Positions 18,580-27,342 of a stretch of DNA of 34,728 nucleotides are shown here, one piece after another. The stretch lies in the NCBI GenBank assembly GCA_028688055.1, contig JAQTYZ010000007.1:1-34728 (forward strand), given 5' to 3'. This stretch comes from Patescibacteria group bacterium (GTDB lineage Bacteria; Patescibacteriota; Patescibacteriia; Buchananbacterales; UBA6539). The position numbers and the translations under genes were made by a program. Position 1 is the first letter of the stretch; each line of letters starts with the position of its first letter. The notes beneath the pieces are model-generated. The model was not told where the DNA came from and did not search any database. It saw nothing but the letters and a program-made list of their open reading frames with translations.

Positions 18580-19567
18580 TTTTTATTTTCTGTTTCAAAC
18601 GCTTGACTCGTCGATTGATCATTACCATTAATAATATCGCCGTGATCATTATCACACCCAACCCAATGAGCTTAACGGGTACATACCAGAAATAATTTTC
18701 AGCCGTTAACGACTGGGGCTGACTACCATAATTAAATGTTAGCTGAGCGGTAAATGGGCCAAAGGCAAAATGGTCGACTTCACTGACAATTTCCAGCCAC
18801 AGTTGTTTCAGCCATATTTCATTGGTCGCTTGATACCCGCCGAACTTAAGTTGAAAATTACGAACACTACCGGGCAAGACATATCCCTGATCATCATTAA
18901 CGACATAAGTTTTATGCTGCCCAAACCAGCCGCTTAATTCAATTTTTCCCGTTGGCTGTAAGTGGATGTTACCTTGGTTAGAAAATCGAATATCAAAATT
19001 TATCGGCAATTGCCAATGCCACTTGCCACCCCCAACGTCAAAAGATTTCAATTCACCTTTTTCGACCACTTCACCATTAACGGTTAAAAATACCAGTGTT
19101 CCAACCTTGCTGTTGACACCAACGGCACTATTTTTTGTGCCACTATTATTAACCGTCTGCCAAAAAATGACGGCATAATATCCACCCGGCGTGGCGTTGG
19201 GGGGTACCACAATTGTAAAAGGAACAATAATGGCCTGTTTCTTTTTTAGCACGACCGAATCTTGATCAAGGGTAAACCAGGCTAAAAAACTATTTTTCTC
19301 TGATGGGGGGACAAAGGCGGGCTTGCCACTTTCGCCCGCAGCCTCAAAAGATTCAAGGCTGGCAGCTAAGGCAGTATCAGCTTCGCTTTCGTTGTAGATT
19401 TTTACCACTCCCCTAACACTTTCACCAGGATCAGCTTTTAATTGAACAATGGGCGAAAAAATTGTGGTCGCCCCAACCGGCAAACCCCAAATAATAGAAA
19501 AAAATAAAAAAAATGCGAGGGTTAAACGCTTGGTCACCAACAGATTAAAAATTAGCCGTTGCCGCAT
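18551..19567 (-). CDS. Secreted DUF916-like surface protein with C-terminal TM anchor
   Basis: Signal peptide, 'FSPIVQLKADPGESVRGVVKIYNESEAD', 'VPPNATPGGYYAVIFW', C-terminal TM and basic tail. Confidence 0.6.
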   Translation of the reverse strand: MRQRLIFNLLVTKRLTLAFFLFFSIIWGLPVGATTIFSPIVQLKADPGESVRGVVKIYNESEADTALAASLESFEAAGESGKPAFVPPSEKNSFLAWFTLDQDSVVLKKKQAIIVPFTIVVPPNATPGGYYAVIFWQTVNNSGTKNSAVGVNSKVGTLVFLTVNGEVVEKGELKSFDVGGGKWHWQLPINFDIRFSNQGNIHLQPTGKIELSGWFGQHKTYVVNDDQGYVLPGSVRNFQLKFGGYQATNEIWLKQLWLEIVSEVDHFAFGPFTAQLTFNYGSQPQSLTAENYFWYVPVKLIGLGVIMITAILLMVMINRRVKRLKQKIKNDQKLPKSV

Positions 19568-20270
19568 AGGTTAAAATCGTTGAATAATTTCCAGCCGGCG
19601 TACCGTCAGCGATGTTGGCAAGATAAGAAACAGTAAAGATGGTCGGATTGATATCATTGGCAGCTGAAGCGACCGTGTCGCCACTATTGAAGGCGAAATG
19701 ATTAGCAATGCCATACTGAGAAGCCGCGGAACCGATCGGCGATGTCCCACTGGGATTCGCACCAATACTTGGTGACGTATTGGCCACTAGATTAATGCCA
19801 AACTGTCTGGTGCCGGGAGACGACGTCGTAGCGGTTGCACCAATAGCGGTAATTAAATCAGAACCATTAGTTAAAGTACTGCCCGTCACCGTAATTGTTA
19901 CACCCAGCGGCGAGTTCGCATCGACAGTCATCGTATGACTAGCCGTTTTAGCCGCGGCGGTCGTCAAGCTTCCCAGTTCAATTAAAGTCGAGCCTAAGGA
20001 AAGACTAAGATAATTATCAGGATAAAGCTCTCGAAAACCGGCTTTAACCCCATAATTATTGGAAGTTGATGTGGCGGATAATATCATTGCTTCGCCGATT
20101 GAGTCGGATAAGCCATAATTAGTAGACTGACTGTTTTCGGTACCACCAGCGCTAAAAACGTCGCCCCAAATGATATAGTTTGTGCTCTCGGTTCTGGCCA
20201 ATAAATTAATTGGCGATAACATCATCATTGAGACCAAACCAAGCGCCAAACAAATAAAATATTTTTTCAT
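19545..20270 (-). CDS. Secreted Ser/Thr-rich surface protein
   Basis: MKKYFICLALGLVSMMMLSPINLLA signal peptide; low-complexity beta-rich body; start reset from 20348 to 20270. Confidence 0.65.
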   Translation of the reverse strand: MKKYFICLALGLVSMMMLSPINLLARTESTNYIIWGDVFSAGGTENSQSTNYGLSDSIGEAMILSATSTSNNYGVKAGFRELYPDNYLSLSLGSTLIELGSLTTAAAKTASHTMTVDANSPLGVTITVTGSTLTNGSDLITAIGATATTSSPGTRQFGINLVANTSPSIGANPSGTSPIGSAASQYGIANHFAFNSGDTVASAANDINPTIFTVSYLANIADGTPAGNYSTILTYAATANF

Positions 20271-20396
20271 TATTAAGCAAAATATTAAATCGAAATTATC
20301 TATATTATACCAAAAAACCGGCAGCGAAGCAAAATAATATAATAACAAAAATTAATAATTACGAATTTAAAATTTTTAGGCAAGGGACTGCCTGAT

Positions 20397-20570
20397 GTCA
20401 TGCCGAACTTGCTTGCCCCGCCGTGGCGGTGGGTTCGGCATCCCAAGGGATCCTGAAATAATACTGAAATAAATTCAGCACCAGATTCAGGATGACAAGG
20501 TAAAAGCATCCCAACCTTGCGTGTGTCCCAACCTTTTGTATGTCATTCCGGCCTTGGGCCGGAATCTGGT
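20397..20570. repeat. REP-like palindromic intergenic element
   Basis: Serial inverted repeats: GTCATGCCGAAC...GTTCGGCATC, ATCCTGAAT.../ATTCAGGAT, CATTCCGGCCTTGGGCCGGAATC. Confidence 0.7.
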
Positions 20571-20675
20571 TATTGAATTGATAAAAAAATATTCCAGACA
20601 AAAAAAATAACAGCATTACCAAAGCCCCGCCGTTTGGCGGGGCTAAATCAAAACTTAAATTTAGTAAGGAAAAAT

Positions 20676-21227
20676 TTATTTTTTACCCTTCAAATAATCA
20701 TTAATGGCCTGAACTACTCGGGAGTCATCCTTTAAATCTTCCATCAAAACAACCTGATCACGATTGATTATCATCATATCAACTGGCCCGTGCAATTCAT
20801 TACCCAATTTCACTAACGTTAAAGTTTGTTGATTTTCGGCCTTAGTCGTATCAACGATCGGAGCCTGGTCACCGGACTGACTTTGCTGTAACGGTTGATT
20901 GACCACTTGCAAATAATAGATATCATTTAAATAGACATTATGCTGATCAATTTTTTCAACCTTACCAAAATAAACTTGACCATTGGTTAAAAAAACCGCT
21001 TGCCAATTGGCCTTGAGCCGATACTGTCCGCCAAGCAAGTCCGTACCGATGCCGGCATAACCGACTAGCAGGTATAAACCGCCACCCACAATTACTAAAA
21101 CAATGACTAAAGTGATAAGACCTCTCAACCAGGACGAGCCACCTTTCTTCACACCCATCGACATTGACGGATCACTGGTTGCCGGTCTGATCGGAGCATT
21201 GGTTTTGCTTGGCATTGGATAAGCCAT
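20676..21227 (-). CDS. Hypothetical membrane-anchored protein (183 aa)
   Basis: N-terminal cytoplasmic tail, one TM, 'VFLTNGQVYFGKVEKIDQHNVYLNDIYYLQV'. Confidence 0.7.
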   Translation of the reverse strand: MAYPMPSKTNAPIRPATSDPSMSMGVKKGGSSWLRGLITLVIVLVIVGGGLYLLVGYAGIGTDLLGGQYRLKANWQAVFLTNGQVYFGKVEKIDQHNVYLNDIYYLQVVNQPLQQSQSGDQAPIVDTTKAENQQTLTLVKLGNELHGPVDMMIINRDQVVLMEDLKDDSRVVQAINDYLKGKK

Positions 21228-21278
21228 TTTCGCCTCCTAAATGGGAAATTTCACTTTTTGGGAAATTTCACTTTTAAA

Positions 21279-22364
21279 TTATTTATTTTTTTGGGCTGAA
21301 TCGTTATCGAGTTCAGCTTTTAATTTTGGCAATTCTGATTTCTGTAAAAAATCTTTAGCGATAACACTGACAGTCGTCGCGACCGGAATTGCTAAAACTA
21401 TTCCAATTATACCAGCAATTCTGGCGCCGATCAACATCACAATAATCACCACCACTGGATTTAGTCCAACGTGCCTTTTCATCACCTGGGGCACAATAAT
21501 ATTATTTTCTAATTGCTGAATGACCAGGTAAAGAATTAGCACAAATAAACCGCGCGTGACCGAAATTGGTGGCACGGTAAAACCTAAAAAGACCGCCGGA
21601 ATAGCGCCCAAAATCGGCCCTAAATATGGAATCATCTCGGTTAAACCCGCAACGAGAGCTAACACGAGTGCATATTTGGGAAGTAAAAACATTAAACCAA
21701 CAAACGACAGCGCGCCGACAATCAGGCCTAAAATTAATTGCGCTCTGGCCCAGTCCCCAATTTTTTTCTGAATATCAACAAATAAACCAATTAAGTAATC
21801 ATGATACTCGGCTGGCGCCACGGCTTTAAATAATTTGCTGACGGCGTCTTTCTGAACCACCAAATAAAAAGTTAACACCAAAACCATCACGAAGTTAATC
21901 AAGTTGGCAAATAATGAAATGACAAAAGAATAAACGCCCCCCGCGGCTTTTTGTAATTCATTTTGCAAACCCAATAAACCACTTTGGATATTACTGACAA
22001 AACCTTGCTGCTCAGAATACTGACGAAGGCTCGAGAAATTTTCCATAATTCGCGACCATAGTTCCGGGAAATTTCCAGTTAACGAAGCAACTTGTTCAAC
22101 AATCGGCGGAATCAATAATCTAACAATCAACACCAAAAACAAAATCAAAATCATGTAAATAAAAATAACCCCAAGACCCCGCGGCACTTTTTTACTTTCC
22201 AGATAATTGACCGGCGGTTCAATCAAAGAAGCAAACATAATGGAGATGAACATTAATAAAATGATATCGCCGATCAGATATAAAAACATCAACAGTAGAA
22301 CAAAACCAATGGTTTTTAAAACTGTTGAGGTCGAAATGTTTATTGTGACGTTTTTATTTTCCAC
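21279..22364 (-). CDS. AI-2E family transporter/permease (PerM-like)
   Basis: 'ASLIEPPVNYLESKKVPRGLGVIFIY', 'EMIPYLGPILGAIPAVFLGF', 'NNIIVPQVMKRHVGLNPVVVI'. Confidence 0.92.
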   Translation of the reverse strand: MENKNVTINISTSTVLKTIGFVLLLMFLYLIGDIILLMFISIMFASLIEPPVNYLESKKVPRGLGVIFIYMILILFLVLIVRLLIPPIVEQVASLTGNFPELWSRIMENFSSLRQYSEQQGFVSNIQSGLLGLQNELQKAAGGVYSFVISLFANLINFVMVLVLTFYLVVQKDAVSKLFKAVAPAEYHDYLIGLFVDIQKKIGDWARAQLILGLIVGALSFVGLMFLLPKYALVLALVAGLTEMIPYLGPILGAIPAVFLGFTVPPISVTRGLFVLILYLVIQQLENNIIVPQVMKRHVGLNPVVVIIVMLIGARIAGIIGIVLAIPVATTVSVIAKDFLQKSELPKLKAELDNDSAQKNK

Positions 22365-22443
22365 TTTTTTATCTCACTTTCGTCTAAATTATACTAATAT
22401 CAACACCGACTGTCAAACCAAAAACTTGTGCTATACTATGCTT

Positions 22444-22896
22444 ATGCCAAACCTAGCGACCAATAAAAAAGCGCTGCACGATTATGCCGTCGTCGAAAAA
22501 TTCGAAGCCGGAATTGTTTTGAGTGGCGGCGAAGTAAAATCGGTCAAAAATAGTCAGATTAATCTCAAAGGAAGTTATGTTACCATCGACGCCCACAGCG
22601 AAGTTCAGTTAATCGGCGCCAGCGTCTCGGCCTATAAAGCCGGCGCTAAGGCTCAGGCCGACTACAAGCCCGACCGGACGCGAAAGCTGTTACTAAGAAA
22701 AAAAGAAATCGATTATTTAAGGGGTAAAAGTCAAGAAAAAGGCTTGACAATTCTACCTATTTCTGTATATACTAAAGGAGGTCTGATTAAAGTTGAGTTA
22801 GGCTTAGTCAGAGGAAAAAAACAGTTTGATAAGCGCGAGACGATTCGTCGACGGGAAACCGATCGACAAATCCGACGGGTACTTCGCAGCAAATAG
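22444..22896 (+). CDS. smpB: SsrA-binding protein SmpB
   Basis: 'NKKALHDYAVVEKFEAGIVLSGGEVKSVKNSQINLKGSYV'; ATG 22444 lies 6 nt after a TATACT -10 (track start 22207 is inside the divergent gene). Confidence 0.95.
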   Translation: MPNLATNKKALHDYAVVEKFEAGIVLSGGEVKSVKNSQINLKGSYVTIDAHSEVQLIGASVSAYKAGAKAQADYKPDRTRKLLLRKKEIDYLRGKSQEKGLTILPISVYTKGGLIKVELGLVRGKKQFDKRETIRRRETDRQIRRVLRSK

Positions 22897-22968
22897 CCAA
22901 TGGCAAATTGCTTATGGTCAATAGAAATCAACTATTTACTATAAGCTATTAGCTACCTGCTAATACAG

Positions 22969-23353
22969 GGGGATGTCTAAAATCGATAGAATCTAAATTT
23001 GAAGCACTCAAGTCGAGCATTGATAATTGGCTCGCTAATATCAATTATTAAACATATAAGTGCAAAATCACTTGTAGCTCGCGTTCAGAGCGCTTTCAGC
23101 TCTCTAGCGCTAGCACCCGCTTTGGCCTAAAACCCAAAGCCATCGGTCTGGTGACGCCCAGTAGCCAGACACCGGTGTCATACTTTGGGCTGGATCAATT
23201 ATCGTCTTAATAATTGGTCAAGAAAATAAAGACTATCGTTAATGAGGTTTTGTCTGTTTTACACTCATTAACCGAACCCTAAAATTGACTAAGCTTGTAA
23301 ACCTGTTTTGGATTTTTTTCTAGACAGGGGTGCGATACCCCTCATCTCCACCA
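22969..23353 (+). ncRNA. ssrA: tmRNA
   Basis: 5' GGGGATG pairs with 3' CATCTCC-A-CCA; T-arm CAGGGGTGCGATACCCCTC; internal tag ORF 23062-23130; directly downstream of smpB. Confidence 0.92.
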
Positions 23354-23376
23354 TTTTAATATTTAATATATCAGCC

Positions 23377-23931
23377 TTGAGAATCTCTCATAAAAGAAAT
23401 AAAAAAAGTTCGTTTTCGGAAAAACGCCATCGGACTAATCAATTTATTAGAACCGATCAGGTTCGCTTGATTGATGAGAATGGCGAAAATATTGGTGTTA
23501 TCAGCACCACCGCCGCCCTGGAAATGGCGCAGGAAAGAGGCTTAGATTTGATTGAAGTCAATCCCCTCGCCAACCCGCCAGTTGCTAAAATCGTTGATTA
23601 TAGTAAAATGCGTTATCAGGAAGAAAAGGAACGACGCAAAGAACGAGCGAAACAAAAAAAAGTGGAAATCAAAGGCATTCGCTTGTCACTGCGCATCAGC
23701 GAACACGATACCGAAGTCCGAGTTAATCAGGCGGCTAAATTTTTAAAACAAGATGATAAGGTTAAACTCGAAATGTTGTTGCGCGGACGCGAACGTCAGC
23801 ATACTGATTTAGCAAAAAATATCATTAACAAATTCGTTACAGCGGTTAATCAAATTGTTGAAGTAAATGTCGAACAACCGTTGAATATCCTTGGCGGCAA
23901 ATTATCAGTAATGATTGCAAAAAAAAATTAA
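23377..23931 (+). CDS. infC: Translation initiation factor IF-3 (non-ATG start)
   Basis: 'RTNQFIRTDQVRLIDENGENIGVIST...NPLANPPVAKIVDYSKMRYQ'. Track start TTG 23308 lies inside tmRNA; in-frame TTG 23377 or an AUU/AUC-type start is more likely. Confidence 0.93.
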   Translation: MRISHKRNKKSSFSEKRHRTNQFIRTDQVRLIDENGENIGVISTTAALEMAQERGLDLIEVNPLANPPVAKIVDYSKMRYQEEKERRKERAKQKKVEIKGIRLSLRISEHDTEVRVNQAAKFLKQDDKVKLEMLLRGRERQHTDLAKNIINKFVTAVNQIVEVNVEQPLNILGGKLSVMIAKKN

Positions 23932-23991
23932 TTTTAAGCAATCGGCAGCCAATCGCTGTTTTTTATTTTTAAGAAAAATATTTAAACGACT

Positions 23992-24195
23992 ATGAAATTA
24001 AAAACCCACAAAGCCACTGCCAAAAAGGTGAAATTCACCAAAGGCAAAAAGAAGCAAAAATTAATGACCAAGCACGCTGGTCAGGATCATTTTAACGCGC
24101 GCGAAACTGGTAATGCCACCAGACATAAAAGACGTGGTACTGAAGTCTCCAAGGCCGATGCGAGAAATATCAAGTTACTACTTCCCTATTCATAA
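23992..24195 (+). CDS. rpmI: 50S ribosomal protein L35
   Basis: 'MKLKTHKATAKKVKFTKGKK...'; infC-rpmI-rplT order. Confidence 0.95.
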   Translation: MKLKTHKATAKKVKFTKGKKKQKLMTKHAGQDHFNARETGNATRHKRRGTEVSKADARNIKLLLPYS

Positions 24196-24221
24196 ATTAA
24201 ACTAATCTCTCACTAAGAAAT

Positions 24222-24569
24222 ATGCCAAGAGTAAAAAGAGGAACAACTCACGTTGCCAAGCGGAAAAAGCTAATGGCCAAAACTAAAGGTTATCGTTGGA
24301 GCCGCAAGAATCAGATTAAAGCGGCCTCAACCGCGGTTCACAAAGCCGGCGTCCACGCTTACCGTGATCGCAAAAAGAAAAAGCGCGTCAATCGCGGTTT
24401 GTGGCAAATTCAGATTAACGCGGCTTGCCGAGCCAATGGTTTAAGCTATTCCAAATTTATTAACTTGTTGAAGGTTAATAAAATTGAAGTGGATCGGAAA
24501 GTTTTAGCCAGTTTGGCTGGAACACAGCCGAAAGTTTTTACCCACATCGTCGAGCAAGTTAAAAAATAA
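24222..24569 (+). CDS. rplT: 50S ribosomal protein L20
   Basis: 'MPRVKRGTTHVAKRKKLMAKTKGYRWSRKNQIKAA'. Confidence 0.97.
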   Translation: MPRVKRGTTHVAKRKKLMAKTKGYRWSRKNQIKAASTAVHKAGVHAYRDRKKKKRVNRGLWQIQINAACRANGLSYSKFINLLKVNKIEVDRKVLASLAGTQPKVFTHIVEQVKK

Positions 24570-24594
24570 GTCAGCGGACCTTCGGGTCCGTTAC

Positions 24595-24671
24595 GGGGGT
24601 GTAGCTCAGTTGGTTAGAGCGTCTGCCTGTCACGCAGAAGGTCGAGGGTTCGAGCCCCTTCACTCCCGCCA
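24595..24671 (+). tRNA. tRNA-Asp (anticodon GTC), CCA encoded
   Basis: Acceptor GGGGGTG/CACTCCC, loop CTGTCAC, T-loop TTCGAGC. Confidence 0.95.
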
Positions 24672-24734
24672 TTAATACAAATTCCAGAACCTCAGCCACC
24701 TTAGACAGGTGGCTTTGTGATATAATAACCAGAT

Positions 24735-25817
24735 ATGACTAGCCTAAAACCAATCACCTTTCCGCAAGACCACCAAGCTCATGAGTCAATCATCGAATGG
24801 TGGTATTTTAATGGTCTACTGCGTGATAAAAACGGTCAGCAGTACAGCTTCATGGACTGCCTGTTTAAGGCAAATTTAAAAAAAGTTGGTATCCCCTTTC
24901 TGAATAAAATTAAGCCGGGAAAAATTTCATCATCTTCCCCATATATTTTCTTTGCCCATTCGGTGGTGTCTGACATTGCCAAACAAAAAAGCTACAAAGA
25001 AATCCAAAATTTTTCGGTGGCATCGCGCGATAGTTTTACTAAACCGCGGCTATTTGTGAATTACACCAACCCGATTCTGATCGTCAATTATGTAAATAAT
25101 GAAATTGCTGAAACCGAACCAAATTGTTTCCATTTAAAAACCGAAAATATTGATTTACAGCTTGCTTCGAAAAAACCCGCGCTATTTGAAGGCGGCCAGG
25201 GTCACATTACCGTTTGCGGGCGGCAAAGCTACTACTATTCACTGACTGATTTACAAGTGCACGGCACAATAATAGTCGACGGGCGGCGCGTTGAAGTTGA
25301 CGGGCGCGCCTGGATGGATCACCAATGGGCGGATGTGAAATACGCCAAAGACAAGTGGACGTGGTTTTCCTTGCAGCTCGATGATGGTACTGACATTATG
25401 TGCGTTGAATATGACGACGGCAAAACCAAAGATTATCTGGTTGATGTGCTTGATGCTTCCGGTACCAGCAGTCATTTCGAACGAATGGTTTTGACCTCCG
25501 GCTCAGAAACCTGGAACAGTTCCAAAACCAAAACCAAATTTCCGATGGCGTGGGAAATAGGTCTGCCCGATCTGACGGCTAAGTTAGCGGTCCGTTCCAT
25601 GACAACGGCTGACCAAGAAATGATTTTCGGCAGCATTAATTATTGGGAAGGGCCGATTGCGGTAAGTGGAACAATAAACGGTAAAAAGGTGAAAGGTTTT
25701 GGCTTTATGGAATTAGTTGGCTTCCCTTCTAATTACAATTACCTGCTTTTAACCGGTAAAGAATTTCATCGAAAATTTTGGAAACGGGTTGGTAAAACAA
25801 ACTCTTTAAAATCATAA
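24735..25817 (+). CDS. AttH/CrtC-like lipocalin-domain protein
   Basis: 'DHQAHESIIEWWYFNGLL' and 'VDGRAWMDHQWADV...WTWFSLQLDDGTDIM' typical of the carotenoid 1,2-hydratase/AttH family. Confidence 0.8.
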   Translation: MTSLKPITFPQDHQAHESIIEWWYFNGLLRDKNGQQYSFMDCLFKANLKKVGIPFLNKIKPGKISSSSPYIFFAHSVVSDIAKQKSYKEIQNFSVASRDSFTKPRLFVNYTNPILIVNYVNNEIAETEPNCFHLKTENIDLQLASKKPALFEGGQGHITVCGRQSYYYSLTDLQVHGTIIVDGRRVEVDGRAWMDHQWADVKYAKDKWTWFSLQLDDGTDIMCVEYDDGKTKDYLVDVLDASGTSSHFERMVLTSGSETWNSSKTKTKFPMAWEIGLPDLTAKLAVRSMTTADQEMIFGSINYWEGPIAVSGTINGKKVKGFGFMELVGFPSNYNYLLLTGKEFHRKFWKRVGKTNSLKS

Positions 25818-25922
25818 AAAAAATAAAAAAAATTACATTTATTGGTCTCATTGATTGCAATACTCTTATTATCAATTAGCGTATTGATACTTGAACTTAC
25901 TATTTTTACTACCAATAAAATC

Positions 25923-25950
25923 AACCGCCTCAGGTAAACCGGCGGTTTTT
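25923..25950 (+). terminator. Terminator after the AttH-like gene
   Basis: AACCGCCTCAGGTAAACCGGCGGTTTTT. Confidence 0.75.
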
Positions 25951-25952
25951 GG

Positions 25953-25987
25953 TAAAAAAAGTCCCTCCCAGATTTTCCGGGAAGGAC
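25953..25987 (-). terminator. Terminator of the 26-27 kb minus-strand cassette
   Basis: Minus strand GTCCTTCCCGGAAAATCTGGGAGGGACTTTTTTT. Confidence 0.8.
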
Positions 25988-26007
25988 GAAGACGTCGACT
26001 TAGGCGG

Positions 26008-26766
26008 TTAAACCCTCGTCTTAGAGAACATACCATAGGAGAAAGGCCGCGCATTCTGCGACCCCGTTAAGTCTCGGAACAGATAGCCCAGCCCGGCTTT
26101 ACGCTTGCCGATAGTATCAGTGATCCGGGTTTCTATCGCTTCATACGCCGGACGGATCAACGTACTGGCTGCCGAAACCTCATCAAGGCGAACCAGTGCG
26201 TAGACATCATTCAGCAGTGAACTTAACTGCGGCTGCAACTTGTCGCAGAATACTTGCAATTCTGCAAGTCTCGGAATTACCGCTTCCACGCGTTCCGGCG
26301 TGGGATGGTAGACATGAACCTGGAAGCCGCTCCGGGTGATCAAAAACGGCAGGAACTTGAGGTTACTCAAAGCTCGGTAGTTCCGAAAATTCCGGAAAGT
26401 GAGACTCTCACCAAGTTGGAAATACCCCGACAGCAGATAAGCAACTTCCAACGGGACCCTGTCACCTCGCTTGAGAAATCCAATCTCCCATGGCAAGAGG
26501 AAGGAGACTGAAACATAGACTGCGGCGTTGCAGTCGTCACCGTACCAGATCGTTTTGACCCTCCATCCGTCCGGAAGAGCCAACTGCTTCGAGCCCTCCG
26601 TCACCATCTCAGCAATCTCCGGAAAATAACCCTCCAGAACATTGCGGTCACAGGGATCGGTCCGGGATTTCACATAGAGGGATCCAAAATTCATCCCCGA
26701 AAACCCACAGCACCAGCAGGCTTTATACACCGCCCGCTCGACGGGCAGTTTATCTACGTCAAGCAT
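26008..26766 (-). CDS. Hypothetical protein (252 aa), unrecognised family
   Basis: Long ORF; start reset to ATG 26766 (MLDVDKL) with upstream AAGGAAC. Confidence 0.75.
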   Translation of the reverse strand: MLDVDKLPVERAVYKACWCCGFSGMNFGSLYVKSRTDPCDRNVLEGYFPEIAEMVTEGSKQLALPDGWRVKTIWYGDDCNAAVYVSVSFLLPWEIGFLKRGDRVPLEVAYLLSGYFQLGESLTFRNFRNYRALSNLKFLPFLITRSGFQVHVYHPTPERVEAVIPRLAELQVFCDKLQPQLSSLLNDVYALVRLDEVSAASTLIRPAYEAIETRITDTIGKRKAGLGYLFRDLTGSQNARPFSYGMFSKTRV

Positions 26767-26842
26767 CGTTCTGTTCCTTTCCACTCCCTGTTAGGAAGCA
26801 AGATGTAATGGACAAAAACCTCTTTTGCCTTGCAAGGATCGG

Positions 26843-27199
26843 TTAGTCCCGAGGTGATTTTTCTCCTTTCTCTGTTGACATTGACTGAAGTTCAAACACC
26901 AAGACACCGAGTCTGGTGTCATCGCCTTTGAGAAAACTTCTCAAAGCCGCAAAAAGATCATCGCGGGTAGCACCCGGATAGATCCGCTGAGGCGCTTCAT
27001 TTGCCATCGCCTCCGCCAAGCTTCGATACTCGCGAATGGCCATAATTCGTCTTTGGCACTGACAATTAAAAATCACCACATCTCCGACGGCGACCTGACG
27101 AAAAACATCATGACCGAACCGAAGCTCCAAATCTTTGCTGCCATCCACAATGAACGGCAGCACAAAACTTTTTACATACCAGTAGTGTGTTGCCGACAT
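26843..27199 (-). CDS. ASCH/PUA-like domain protein
   Basis: 'VLPFIVDGSKDLELRFGHDVFRQVAVGDVVIFN' resembles ASCH 'I.dG.KtvElR...GD.i.F'; SD TTAAGGAGGGCC before ATG. Confidence 0.6.
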   Translation of the reverse strand: MSATHYWYVKSFVLPFIVDGSKDLELRFGHDVFRQVAVGDVVIFNCQCQRRIMAIREYRSLAEAMANEAPQRIYPGATRDDLFAALRSFLKGDDTRLGVLVFELQSMSTEKGEKSPRD

Positions 27200-27342
27200 T
27201 TTTGGCCCTCCTTAATTACAGTATAAGAGGTTATCATTTATAAAATAAGATGTCAATCAAGATAACAACATTTTTTATAAAAATAAGCGTCACCTCAGCC
27301 AAAGCGGTTTTGTGATACAATGATAATGATGTTCAATTTCCT

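Noticed and set aside
20300-20622. 69- and 74-aa minus ORFs (MLLPCHPESGAEFIS..., MVMLLFFLSG...)
   Set aside because: They are translations of the REP-like palindromic element, a common source of spurious hypothetical proteins.
22207-22443. N-terminal extension of SmpB in the ORF track
   Set aside because: Overlaps the divergent AI-2E gene; homology and the -10 place the start at 22444.
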